Assembly (NCBI GenBank): GCA_030762175.1
Contig: CM060833.1
Coordinates: forward strand, 163,525,001 to 163,589,000
From: Metallyticus violacea
Lineage: Eukaryota; Arthropoda; Insecta; Mantodea; Metallyticidae
Direction of reading: 5' to 3'
DNA length: 64,000 nucleotides
Part shown: positions 45,740-57,318 of the stretch, piece after piece
How the letters are laid out: each line of letters opens with the position of its first letter
Numbering within the stretch: position 1 is the stretch's first letter
Notes under the pieces: generated by a model
What the model was told of the DNA's origin: nothing
The model's database searches: none
The model's input: the letters and a program-made list of their open reading frames with translations, nothing else
Position numbers and translations under genes: made by a program

Positions 45740-48707
45740 CACTCTTACTGTTACAAATGGAATTCGTTCCTCTTACTTATGCAATAGAAATCGTGGAATC
45801 CATGTAACAGCTTCCAACCCAATTTTTGCGTTTGTATATGAGTGCATAAGAATCTACTGAGTCATTGTGTTTTTATCTACTTTCTATGTTAAAGTGTTGC
45901 ATCTGTTGGTTTTATATTAAGATGAATTATTGATGTAAAGACGGTTCAAAGCATTTCTGGCACATCATTAAATTTTTCCGTTACCTACCAGAAGATCTGC
46001 CCTGTTTCACAAATCTCATGGTCTAATAAAACTAGCCTCCCTTCTAGCATGCATTTTACAAGTGTGTGTTTCTAGAACTTATGAGGCAGACTGATATTAT
46101 CAGAGTGCGATTTTGTTTTATCAGTGTTTTGTTTCACGAAACATTTGGTCTTGTAATATTGCGTATTGTTAGCTAGTGAATCTCGAATGGTGTATTTACA
46201 TACTAGTATACATATTTTAGGTTAAGTATTGATTTTGTCAATTAAGTTCGAAGCATTTTAATTATAAAGTATGCAATATGTGGTCTCAAATCCCCACCCA
46301 TTACCGTACTTCTTCAATTATCCATTTTCATCTAAAAATATACCATAGAAACTGAGATAGTTACCCGTTATTTGTAGGTAATAACATGAAAGGCGAATAT
46401 TAATGTAAAATAAAAGTACTTACCATTGTATCTTTCTTGTTGTTTGGCCTAAATGTGTTCCTCAAATATGTGTAATTCTTCTCCGATGTAATTAACCTCA
46501 ACGCTTTCACAGTTTGCTTTATTATTTTTCACGTTTTCGGCATTGTCTTTCTTTGTAATTTTGTGGGAGAATTACCCAAATAGTACTTCTCTATGCCTAT
46601 TAATTAAATGCAGCGCTATTACCTTGTTTAGAATATTAATTCTTTTCGATGGTAGATAATGCTACTTCTTGACTTGAATACACAAAATGTAAACATGCCG
46701 CGTAAACAAAATCGCATCAATAAACAATCCACGGAGTATTTAATATCCTCGAAACAACTTTCTCGACGCTCGTTCACAGTCGATACACGAGTAATTTTGA
46801 CAAGTGACTAATGACAAACTTTTACGCTTCTATGTACTATTGTGGAATAAATGTTCGTGAAACAGGTTTTATAAGAACTGGTGGAGTTACGGTTAGTAAC
46901 TAGTAAACTACTAGACTATTGTTTCGAGAATCAGGGCCCTAAAGGCAGTAATTTCCTCTGTATTACGGAGAAATGTGTGTTTTGCTCATCCCAAAAAGAT
47001 GGCTAAGAGTTTAATATTTATGAGAGAATATGCATCACGCTATTAGGTCTTCGCAGAATATTGAAAGCTAGAGCTGAGTATTCCTAAAATCCAACTTTGC
47101 TGCTGAAAAAATGTATTTGCATGATTTCTTGACAAGACTAACTAACTGGCATGCCTTCCAATGGATGTATATGAGGAAGAGATTTAATAAATGTTTTACT
47201 TTAATAAATCTACCTTATCATAAGCAAGCTATGAAGAGACATATAAACTTAGTAACTGGGGCATCAATAACTGTTTGTATTAGTCATTTCAAGGAAGGTT
47301 TTGTGTGAGCGCAAGACTAGAGAGCCATAAAATGATGCCATCTTTTGAATATGTGAATATCCGACTGTATAATTGTTCGATTTAAGTATATAAATGTGTA
47401 ACTTGCTTTTTTTTTTTTTGTCTTTTTCTTTTTCGTCCAATAATTTGAAACCGTAAATTAAAATGGCCTGTATGCTATTCTTTTATTTTACTAGTGTTAA
47501 ATGTTAGAGAAATATTATTTTAAGCGCATCCTCACAGCGAAAAATATATTGCATCACAGATTTTTGAAGAGGCTTTACCTTCTATTGGCTCTGAACAAAA
47601 CTGCTTCACAGCCTATGAACGTATTTTAGCTTCTGCTTTGCGCTTTGAAACAGATGTGAATGACAAGGAAGTGCAGAAAGCAAAAGATTGTTTGACTTCA
47701 AAAAGAAACCTATTAGAACAATGTTTGTTTACCGATACAGGGCATGTTGTCACATGGGAAAATATTTAACAGTAAATGAAATATTGGAAGCTTTCAAAAA
47801 ACGATATACATCTTGTATAGGAACCAAAAATTATAGACAAAGGTATGTTTTAGTGGGTGTTCTCACCTTTTATACATCAACTTTGGAAATATTTGCAGGA
47901 AAGCAAGAAGAACAGCCATATAAAATTGACAATATCGCAAGTGCTGTTATCAGACGAGTTACAGACCCCATATTGGATACAGACAGACATAAAAACAGAC
48001 AATAATTCTTTATGTCCTTTATTTTGGCTAGGAAATTGCTTGAACAAAAATTGATATGGGGGAATATTTAGAAAAAAAAAATAAAACGGAAATTCAGCCA
48101 GTGTTTTCACCATAAAAATTAGACCGGCAGTGTTTAGGTTGTCAGAATTGGGTATGTAACTGTCATATATGTCGGTTTAGCTTAAACAGCATTATAATAA
48201 TGACACAGAAGAAAAAAGAAAACATAACTAACAAAAAGTTTTCTCTCTTCTGAGTATTGCAGGAATAAATACATAACCTATACAGAGAATGCTAATGAAA
48301 CGACGGCAAAGCTCATGTACTGAAGTAATTGCTCTACAAATAGTTCAAGTATATAAGTGAAATTACGAAGATCCATGGAAAAACTTGTTGCAGTACAAAG
48401 ACACGAACTATTTCCACCGTAGGAAATAATTAAATATGTTTATATTGCGTTTTTCATAAATTACTAATGCCAATCATTGCAAATGCCTAATTCGTTGCTA
48501 CTTTTCTCCATTTCTAGTTCTTCTGCTTGCATGGGCTCATATATATTGAAATATTAATAAATATAACGTTCAATATATAAAACAACTTACAGTTAAGCTT
48601 AATACTGTAAAAGAAGCAAAAAGAAAAACAATGTGCTGATAAATAAAAATATCAGCCATTATCTAACAGTTTGACCTAAGCAGGACTCATTCTGCACACT
48701 CCACTTA
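45740..48707. other. Intergenic, piggyBac scrap only
   Basis: Apart from 47570-48060 nothing is recognised. Confidence 0.6.
47570..48060 (+). mobile_element. piggyBac-like transposase fragment
   Basis: The frame at 47688-48005 reads YRACCHMGKYLTVNEILEAFKKRY, then frameshifts into GVLTFYTSTLEIFAGKQEEQP and IASAVIRRVTDPI. The order 'YLTVNE-LEAFKGR', then 'FYT--MEIYAGKQPDGP', then 'V-RL--PI--T-R' is that of the piggyBac DDE domain. The middle Asp block (LVDA) has become LVGV. No terminal repeats or TTAA duplication were identified. It is a short, decayed remnant. Confidence 0.6.
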
Positions 48708-49984
48708 CCAGGGTAGGTCCATAAGTTTCCGGCCTAACCATTTTCTAGGTATGATCAAAACAAAAACTAAATTTTACTTTTCAATACAGTTACCCTTTAT
48801 TGCACTACACTTCTCACATCTTTGAATTAACCTTTCAATCCTCCCTGTTCAAAATACTCAGAAGTCTTGTCTGCAAAATGGGCATAAACAGCATTCATCA
48901 CTTCTTCGTCACACTTAAATTTCCTTCCTTGAAGGTCCTTCTTGAGTTCTGAGAAGAGGAAATCGTCACTGGGAGCTAGAGCTGGGCTGCAGGGTGGATG
49001 GTCGATCTCCTTGAAGCCACATTCCTTCACAGCTTCCTTTGCAACAAGAGCTGTGTGCACAGGCGCGTTGTCGTGAAGAATGCGCACACCACCACTCAGC
49101 TTCCTTGCCTTTTCTCTTGGATGGAAACACGTAGTCTGTGCAGTAGACCAGCATAGTACTCCCCATTTACTGTGTGTTCCTCTCCTTGAAGTCAATGAAG
49201 AGTATTCCTTCACAGTCCTAAAAGATTGTGGTTATGATCTTCTTGGTTTACTGAGTCACCTTGGCCTTTAGAGGCGGTGCTTCGCCCGATTTACTGATTC
49301 TCTTTTGGACAAGGGATCATAGTACAGGACCATAGTTTCATCTCCTGTAACAATGGTTTGCAGAACTTCTCTCTCGTAGCCACGGCAGAGTTCTAAAAAT
49401 ACCTGACAACAGATGACTCGTTGCTGCTTTTGGACTGAGAAAAGAAATGTAGGCACCCATCTTGCACTAACCTTATTCATGTTTAAATGTTCATGAATAA
49501 TTCGAAGGAATGTTGTTTTAGGAAGGCTCAATCTTGCTGCCATTTCTGTAACTTTAAGTCGCCGGTCTTCCATAATTTCTCCTTTCACATGAGCGATGTT
49601 TTCAGGAGTGAACACCTCCAAGGGCCGACCTGCATGCTCTTTGTCTTCAACGCTTTCTCGACCCATTCGAAAAAGCTTGGTCCATTCTTTTACGGTAGAA
49701 TATGAGGGGTTGCTTCCCCATATACACCGTCCAATCGCTGTTTAATTTCATTTAGAGTAAGTCTTTCTTTTGTGAAGAACTTAATAAGAATTCGATACTC
49801 GATTTTGAACAATTTTCTACACATAGTCTTCTTTATGCAACTATATCTGAACAACTGAACAGAGCGGAGAGGAAGTTACAGCGGCAATTATTTACTTAAC
49901 AGATAACATGTGACACCAGATAAGGCTTTTGTGAAAGGTGATAATCCTTATCGGCGAGGTCGGAAACTTATGGACCTACCCTCA
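48708..49984 (-). mobile_element. Mariner family A copy 3, both ends present
   Basis: This 1277-bp element has terminal repeats of about 25 bp (GGGTAGGTCCATAAGTTTCC) flanked by TA at 48706-48707 and 49985-49986. Transposase frames survive in two blocks: 49268-49666 (helix-turn-helix to VTGDETMVLYYDP) and 48827-49213 (RILHDNAPVHTA and SPALAPSDDFLF). Frameshifts separate them. It is the best reference for the family here and lies just 3' of copy 2's stop codon. Confidence 0.92.
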
Positions 49985-50331
49985 TATGTAGTTGGCTTCT
50001 AATCAATGCTGCAACCAAATTAGCCACTGATGATGATATATTTTAATAAAAACTTCTAAACAAGATAAAAAAATATGGCAGAATAGTACATCTTGTGGAT
50101 AAAAGTAAATTGAGACTTAACTGTTATTTGAAATATAATGCTTATTCACTGTGTCAGATAATTAACTGAAACAAATGATTAACAATAGCTGCATAAAAGA
50201 ACCAATCAAGAATGCAGCTTAGCTTTCTTAAACAGCTGTAGCATAACTCCACCAGTTACTTCAATGAATTGGCTCTCCAGTTGTTTTCATGTCTACACAT
50301 AACTTATTCAACCATGAGAAACGTTACTATG

Positions 50332-50623
50332 TTATTTGTCAACAATGCCTGGTGGAACTGGATTCGGTCTATTGCGAGCAATCTGCTGGAACTGGCCCTT
50401 GTACATCTCGAGGATGGAGTACTCAGGGAAATGAACCCGGAACTCCTTGCAGGTACGGTCTAGAGCTGGATAAATGAGCGGGAGTCGACTGTGGTCCACT
50501 GCCGGAAAGAGATGGTGCAAGCCATGGTGCCCAAAGTTGGTGAGAGCCAGAAATAGCGTGCTGTTGACAGCCGGCCGATCTCTAACTGTATCCAGCTGTG
50601 CAAGTCCCCAATCACGGTCCTCT
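50332..50623 (-). CDS. Cyt-b5-r: Copy 2, last coding exon: histidine box III and C-terminus
   Basis: The acceptor is TGCCAACAG. The exon completes an arginine codon, then encodes 96 residues and a TAA stop at 50334-50332. EDRDWGLAQLDTV is followed by LTNFGHHGLHHLFPAVDH, the H-x2-HH third iron box of membrane desaturases. It then reads LPLIYPALD and a C-terminal helix, and ends PPGIVDK. In the Drosophila relative this region has the same order, from family knowledge. A plausible ATTAAA-type polyadenylation hexamer lies about 285 bp downstream, on the minus strand near 50042-50047, but this is weak. Confidence 0.95.
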
Positions 50624-50879
50624 CTGTTGGCAGTAAACACGGCTCTTGTTTGGTGAAACGAATAACACATTTCAATAAGGTTCTTTTACAGTAACAGGCT
50701 TTCAATAAGTAATGCAACGCATTTATTTTCAGCAATTAATGGGGACTCTAAGTGATGTGCATTCTGTTCACAGAACAGAAATTAATTTTTGGTATTGAAA
50801 ATGAATACATCAGCATTCAAAGGCGATGGATAAAAGTACTGTCAGTCATTGAGCATGGGCGTTGTCATCATCGTAAGAG

Positions 50880-50958
50880 GCCGCCACGGATGGCCGAGGT
50901 CGTTAAGGCGCGGATTCGTGAGCGGGAGGTCTGGGGTTCGATTCCGTCCAAGACCGTT
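50880..50958 (+). mobile_element. SINE S1 head only (tRNA-like 79 bp)
   Basis: GGCCGAGGTCGTTAAGGCG and GGTCTGGGGTTCGATTCC are intact box A and box B sequences, but the S1 body is absent after GACCG. It is a head-only derivative. It is not called a tRNA gene because it lacks a normal anticodon arm. Confidence 0.65.
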
Positions 50959-51314
50959 TCCGTCAATAGCGCTCTGTAGCCAAAAGAAATTGAAAAACAT
51001 TCCGTGTAGATATTTTAACTGAAATAAAACAAACTGCAAAAGGGGGGGGGGGGGAGGGTTGCATTGCTTATTGATCACCTCTCGTACAATTCTCACCCAG
51101 ATTTGTTTTCTACTGTGCTTTGAAGAAGTCGTTAACATATTACTTTTTAAACGGTTTTATATCATTTTACACAAAGGGCTGAAAAGCTTTCATTAGAATT
51201 CTCTGAAATTCTCTGAACTTGTTGAACGAATATTCTTAGCTCGATCGTAAACCATGATACATCCCTAACAAGCAGACTTCGCCTTGCGATTGTTTCATTA
51301 GCATGCTTCTTATA

Positions 51315-52454
51315 CGAGTGTAAGTCCGTAAGTTTCAGGCCTCGCCGATAAGGAATATCGCCTTCACAAAACCCTTATATGGTGTCATATCTTATCTGTT
51401 GAGCAAATAATTGCATCTGCTTCATATTCTACCGTAAATGAATGAGTCAAACTTTTTCGAATGGGTCAAGAAAGCATTGAAGACGAACAGCGTGCAGGTC
51501 GGCCCTTGGAGGTTCTCACTCCTGAAAACATCGATTGCTCTTGTGGAAGGAGAAATTATAGAAGACCGGCGTCTGAAAGTTACAGAAATAGCAGTAACGT
51601 TGGGCTTTCTAAAACAACACTCCTTCGAATTATTCATGAACATTTAAATCCATCCTTTGTATTATTAATGAGCACTTAAACATGAATAAGGTTAGTGCAA
51701 GATGGGTGCCTAGACTTCTTTCCTGAGTTCAAAAGCAATAAAGGATGGGTGCCTAGACTTCTTTCCTGAGTTCAAAAGCAGCAAAGAGTCATTTGTTGTC
51801 AGACATTTTGGAGCTCTGCCGTGGCAAAGAGAGAGAAGTTGTGTAAACCATTGTTACAAGAGATGAAACCACGGTCCTCTACTATGATCCCTTGTCCAAA
51901 AGAAAATCAATGGAGTGGGTAAACCTGGAGAAGCACTGCCTCTAAAGACCGAGGTCATTCAGTCGACCAAGAAGATCGTGGCCACAATCAACACCACAGT
52001 AAATGGGAAGTACTATGCTGACCTACTGCACAGACTACGTGCTTCCATCAAAGAGAAAAGGCGAGGAAAGTTGAGTGGTGGTGTGCGCCTTCTTCACGAA
52101 CGTGCCTGCCTGTGCACACAGCTCTTGATGCAAAGGAAGCTGTGAAGAAATGTGACTTCAAGGAGGTCTACCATACACCCTACAACCCAAATCTAGCTCC
52201 CAGTGACTATTTCCTTTATTCACAGCTCAAGAAGGGCCTTCGAGGAAGGAAATTTAAGTGTGACGAAGAAGTGATGGATGCTGTTTATGCTCATTGTGCA
52301 GGAAAGACTTCTGACTATTTGGGGTGAGGGGTAATGAAATGTTAACTCAAAAATGTGAGAAGTGTATTGCAATAAAGGGATATCGAAAAGTGAAATATAG
52401 TTTTTGTCTTTATCACACGTAGAAAATGGTTAGGCCGGAAACTTATGGACCTAA
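51315..52454 (+). mobile_element. Mariner family A copy 4, abutting a desaturase exon
   Basis: It starts CGAGTGTAAGTCC after TATA at 51311-51314. It contains a short internal duplication (two copies of a GATGGGTGCCTAGACTTC-type stretch near 51700-51770) and several frameshifts. Fragments include LFMNI, RRGKLSGGVRLLH and a third catalytic block NPNLAPSDYFLYS with Asn for the first Asp of that string. The right end matches ACTTATGGACCTA, then departs from the family at about 52454, losing the last few bases. Twenty bases later is the splice donor of copy 2's exon. Confidence 0.9.
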
Positions 52455-52473
52455 AATACACCGGTAGACATAC

Positions 52474-52698
52474 CTGGGAGCATCACCTTCATGGAAGATC
52501 TCCGGATGGTGGTGAGCACCGTTGAAGGCGATCATATGAAAGAAAAAACTGGATGCAACTGTGATCCACATCCATATGAGCAGAGCATTGCTCAAGGATA
52601 CGTCCCCCAAGAGCACCATTGCTGTCGGTAGCACCAACGGTATGGCGTCATCAAAGTGCAAATGCTCAATAATACCATATCTCACCACAGGCCAAAAC
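52474..52698 (-). CDS. Cyt-b5-r: Copy 2, internal exon: membrane segments and HHH motif
   Basis: The acceptor TTGCTGTTGTAG precedes FWPVVRYGIIEHLHFDDAIP. Two hydrophobic runs follow (PLVLPTAMVLLG and LIWMWITVASSFFFHMIAF), then NGAHHHPEIFHEGDAP and a split arginine codon. The donor is CCCAG|GTATGT at 52473. It is homologous to 2592-2810 but two codons longer. The donor lies only about 20 bp from the end of a mariner copy, so very little native intron separates exon and transposon. Confidence 0.94.
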
Positions 52699-53026
52699 CT
52701 ACAACAGCAAGGTAAGTGATTAATATTTTATATGTACGATATTGCTAGAAATATTAGGTGTAACATAATACTAAAACGAATTGACTCACGATATTGTCTT
52801 ATACAAGGAACTAATTAGCTTCAAAATTAAGAAGGGTAATTGGTGAACTAAAGAAAATTTTAATATGGATATAATCTTTAGGTAATTGAAAACACAAGTT
52901 TTGCCTCATGCCTTAACTGCCTTCTGTATATAAGCACTTCAGAACTGGTTTAAATATTCCTTAGGGGATATTAACGGCTTCACCCCATTGCTATTAAACT
53001 TACAATTAACATCACTACCAATATCA

Positions 53027-53090
53027 CGATTATTATTGCTATTATTATTATTTCCATTATTACTATTATTTTCATTAATATTATCATTGG
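53027..53090. repeat. Imperfect ATT array
   Basis: ATT units with ACT, TCC and CAT interruptions. Confidence 0.88.
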
Positions 53091-54370
53091 TGATATATGA
53101 TGTTTCTTTAAATAATATATGGCAATTATGAGCGATGTATATTAATCAATTTGTATTACTGTGCACATGTTGCATATATGAAATTGTTGTAACACAGGAA
53201 AAATGCCGTGGTCGTTTGCATAGAGTAACCCTTCTGGACAATAGCAAGACTAGTGAAAGCCGAGTCCTTCCGTGAAAATTTAGGTCGAAGCTCCTTTTGT
53301 GTTCCTCTCTTTAAAAGCTGTCATGTAGGAGAGGAACTACCGTTTTCCAGAAGTTACGCAAGTGTGTGTGGAGGTGAAAGTTCCGCTAGAGGTGAACTAC
53401 CCCAACTGACTAGACCTTTAAATCCTCGTATTAGGAGAGAGGTTTTCAAAGATTAAGTAAAGAACGAAACAGCTCAACCGAGGCAAACTCAAATTTAGCC
53501 AGTAAGAGAACTGGATGTAAAGTTATAAATTTAGATGCGACGTCTTTGTAAATTCCGGTGAACTTAAGCGTCCCAACGATACATATTCGAACTCTGTATA
53601 AATTGGCAGACTTGGAGGCCGGGTTCAGATACAATTGGTCACTCCAGACAGATCACTCAGTACGCATTCACTCGTCATTCGTCATTTAAGACACAACAAT
53701 CAACATTCAGTTTTCATTCGTCACTTGGCGCTTATTTATATACATGCTGTCCTCATTATTCGGCATTAAGATGCAAGTTTATTTCGTCCTTTTGGTCTAC
53801 GGGCATCCAGTACGACAAATGACAGCACTTAGACACTTCCGAGTGAATTATTCAATAAACCATCATCTGAACTTACTTCACGACGCGTATTTATTTGTAT
53901 CAGCGACACCTCTTCCTAACTCATTGACTCAGTATCAATAAAACAGCCAAATACCCCGAGATCTTTGCTACTTCTAAATGGGACAGGAGTAGTAGCTAAC
54001 CAACTGGATAGCTGTTATATAATACAATATACAATATAATACAATAAATAATTAGAGGCTAAATTTCTTAAATTAATCAAGAAACCACGTTTTTAACAAA
54101 CAGGCGAACAATAACTTTGCCTAATTCTTTATATCAAACTTACTAAATTATCAATAATAAAATAGATAGAAAGTTACTGTATAAAATTTCACGAAACTAG
54201 ATAAGTGCTGATCTGTTACGCCCTTTAATTTGGAGCCGTGTATCTAACCTGCGACATAATTTATATACATATACATAAATGAAAAATAAAATAACACAAT
54301 GAACAATGTAACTAAAATAACAATAACTAGATAAGTAGAAAAAGGATAAAACACTTAGAAAGTCACAGAA

Positions 54371-54964
54371 TTAGTAACGCAATATTTCGAACAGCTCGTG
54401 TTCTTTATTATTCGCGTCCTCTGGTGTTCTGCGTACGTAGAACTTGGTTGCGTCAAGTATAAATTTAACTGCCGCAAATTCCAAGGAGACGAACTTCAAG
54501 TGCAAAACCAAGAGTGTAGAGTAAGAGTGCGAGGGGAAATCCGGGTGCCAAATGTAGAATTTCAAAAAGAGCCCCAGCAGAGCAAACGCCTCCCTATATG
54601 TTTTATTCAAATTAACTAATTTCTCCAAGCTTAGGAGGGTCACCCAAGCACGCTTTGCTTCAAAAATACAAAATATACATTTACCAATGACTGGTTTAAA
54701 TTCACCTGCCAACGCATGCAACCCGCTATTATTTGAAAGTTTAAAATAATTATTTACATTGGTTGGTTTAAAGTTAACTGTATAAACCGCTAACGAGTTC
54801 ATTCCCCGAACGTATATAACAGCCTTGGCTTTATTAACCCTCGCCAAAGGAGTGGCGTAACACTTGTACGCTTCCTTTGTATGGCGGGTTATGGTCTTCT
54901 TGTCGCTCCCACTTTCTAGCAGGCCTTCCGTAAAAAAAACAGGCACACCAGGGGCTATATACAA
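54371..54964 (-). CDS. Unexplained 197-residue open frame
   Basis: An uninterrupted minus-strand frame runs from ATG (MYIAPGVPVFFTEGLLESGS) to a stop after FEILRY. No domain is recognised. It has a mixed composition (ITRHTKEAYKCYATPLARVN, FIWHPDF-like and RRTPEDANNKEHELFEILRY parts) and few runs, unlike nearby chance frames. Two short stretches (NFKPTNVNNYFKL and EFKPVIGKCIF) come from a degenerate internal repeat of the DNA. It lies inside the copy 2 intron. It may belong to an LTR element or be a chance frame. No splice or promoter support was found. Confidence 0.25.
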   Translation of the reverse strand: MYIAPGVPVFFTEGLLESGSDKKTITRHTKEAYKCYATPLARVNKAKAVIYVRGMNSLAVYTVNFKPTNVNNYFKLSNNSGLHALAGEFKPVIGKCIFCIFEAKRAWVTLLSLEKLVNLNKTYREAFALLGLFLKFYIWHPDFPSHSYSTLLVLHLKFVSLEFAAVKFILDATKFYVRRTPEDANNKEHELFEILRY

Positions 54965-55821
54965 TTCACATATTGAAGTTATACATAATATCTACATGAT
55001 TAATTACAATAAACTGAATATAATGATTAGATTTGCAACATATATACATTTCACACAATTGTCTTTCGGCAACTGTGTGAAAATGTACACCACTCCAAGC
55101 CTGGTTGTTAAATCACAAAAATATATCGCCTTACGCCTCTTTATTCATCGGTGTGTTTTTGACCAAACTACCCTACTTTATTTGGATAAGTATCAGCAGG
55201 TTTATATATTTTTCTTTTATTCTAAGAAAACTGATACCAGTAATGACATGTAATACACATTAAGTCATAGCATCTAATACTAACAGTTTTATCGTTTGCA
55301 GCAAGGCACATCAAAGCTATAAAACAGAAATAAATTCAAATTTATGGAGGACTACTTCACTAACAACTTGTTTTTTTATTTTCCTAAAAACAATTCTTGC
55401 CCAGTTCAGAGCACTGCTATGCGTTCCTAAAATGAAACAAAATAAAGAATACTAGCTTCACTTCAGTAATAAATAGTGTAGCTCAACCCAAATGGAAATT
55501 GTAGAGAACAAAATATTCCGTTTCCTCTTCCTTTTGCTTACAAAATCCCTACTGAATAAAACAAACTTTATTAGTACCACTTTCGTAAGTATTTCTATTT
55601 AATTACTTTCATTTTAATGCACGCTGAGTAAGCAATTAAACTTTCACAATACAACTTCTAGGTATATAAATTTACTGTAGTGGTAAAAGAGAGGAAAACA
55701 AAGTATATTTATTTATACAGTAGCTGAACTATTAAAATGAAAAAATATTTCTAGCCTTCCTTCCAGCGCAATATTCTCAAAGGGTAAGACCAACCACGTC
55801 GACTATTGCGTCCTCTACATA

Positions 55822-57086
55822 CGAGGGTAGGTCCATAAGTTTCCGGCCTAACCATTTTCTAGATGTGATAAAGACAAAAACTATATTTCCCTTTTCAATA
55901 TAGTTACCCTTTATTGCAAAACACTTCTCACATCTTTCAATTAACATTTCAATCCCCTCCCGTAAATAGTCAAAAGTTTTTTCTGTACAATGAGCATAAA
56001 CAGCATCCATCACTTTTTCTTCAGACTTAAATTTCCTTCGTCGAAGGTCCTTCTTGAGTTTTCAGAAGAGGAAATAGTCACTGGAAGCTACATCTGGACT
56101 GTAGGGTGGATGGTCGGTCTCCTTGAAGTCACATTTCTTCACAGCTTCCTTTGCAACAAGAGTTGTATGCATAGGCGCGTTGTCGTGAAGAAGGCGCACA
56201 CCACCTTTCAGCTTTCCTCGCCGTTTCTCTCTGATGTAAGTACTAGTCTGTGCAGTAGGCCAGCATAGTACTCCCCATTTACTGTGGTGCTCCTCTCCTT
56301 GAAGTCAAGGAAGAGTATTCCTTCATAATGCCAAAAGATTGTGGTCATGATCTTCTTGGTTGAGTAGTCACCTTGGCCTTTAGAGGCGGTGCTTTGCCAG
56401 ATTTAGGGTACTCCATTGATTCTCTTTTGGACAAGGGATCATAGTAGAGAACCATAGTTTCATCGGTTGGTTTGCAGAACTTCTCTCTCGTTGTCACGGC
56501 AGAGCTCCAAAAATACCTGACAACAGATGACTCGTTGTTGCTTTTGGACTGAGGAAAGAAGTCTAGGTACCCACTCATCTTGCACTAACCTTATTCATGT
56601 TTAAATGTTCATGAATAATTCGAAGGTCTGTTGTTTTAGAAAGACCCAACCTTGTTTCTATTTCTGTAATTTTGAGCAGCCGGTCTTCCATAATTTCTCG
56701 TTCTACAAGAGCGATGTTTTCAGTAATCAGCACCTCCAAGACCTGCACGCTCTTTGTCTTCAATGCTTTTTCGACCCATTCGAAAAAGTTAGGCCCATTC
56801 TTTTACGGTAGAATATGAGGGGAATGCTTCCCCATATACATCGTCCAATCGCTGTTTAATTTCATTTGGAGTAAGTCCTTCTTTTGTGAAGAACTTAATA
56901 ACAGCTCAAAACTCCATTTTGAGCATGTCACAATCTTCTACACATAGCCTTCTTTATGTAACTATATCTGAACAACTGAACACAGCGGAGCGGAAGTTAC
57001 AGCTGCAATTATTTACTTAAGAGATAAGGTATTACAATAGATAAGGCGTTTGTGAAGGCGAGGCCTGAAACTTATGGACCTACCCT
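55822..57086 (-). mobile_element. Mariner family A copy 5
   Basis: The left end is CGAGGGTAGGTCCATAAG after TA at 55820-55821. The right end is GGACCTACCCT before TA near 57087. Minus-strand transposase remnants cover IMEDRLLKITEIETRLGLSK (56575-56763), TDETMVLYYDPLSKRES (56345-56578) and the C-terminus (55777-56013), in different frames. The copy is about 1.26 kb and inactive. Confidence 0.9.
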
Positions 57087-57164
57087 TATGTGTTACATAC
57101 AACTTCCTTACAAAGATGCATGTGAAAACATCAGGCGGCATCACGCAACTTTACAAATCAAAAG

Positions 57165-57318
57165 TACGCAATCTCTCCATCAGGCATCTACCATTTATCC
57201 TCACGAGGCTGGATAGAATCCATACAAGACCTCCCTAGCTACGAGTAGGTACCGAGAATCGAACCCGGAACACTCCAAGCCGCAGCCAGCAACGCTGACC
57301 TTTAGGCCAGAAAGGCAT
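57165..57318 (-). mobile_element. Third SINE type (tRNA-like head)
   Basis: The minus strand has TGGCCTAAAGGTCAGCG (box A-like) and CCGGGTTCGATTCTCGG (box B). It is followed by a body with CTCGTGAGGATAAATGG. It differs from S1 and S2. Ends are not defined. Confidence 0.55.

Larger units (their letters stand above)
52699..55821. other. Copy 2 intron, left part
   Basis: Holds the ATT array, a possible solo LTR (about 53186-53990) and the 54371-54964 open frame. The rest is AT-rich. Confidence 0.5.
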
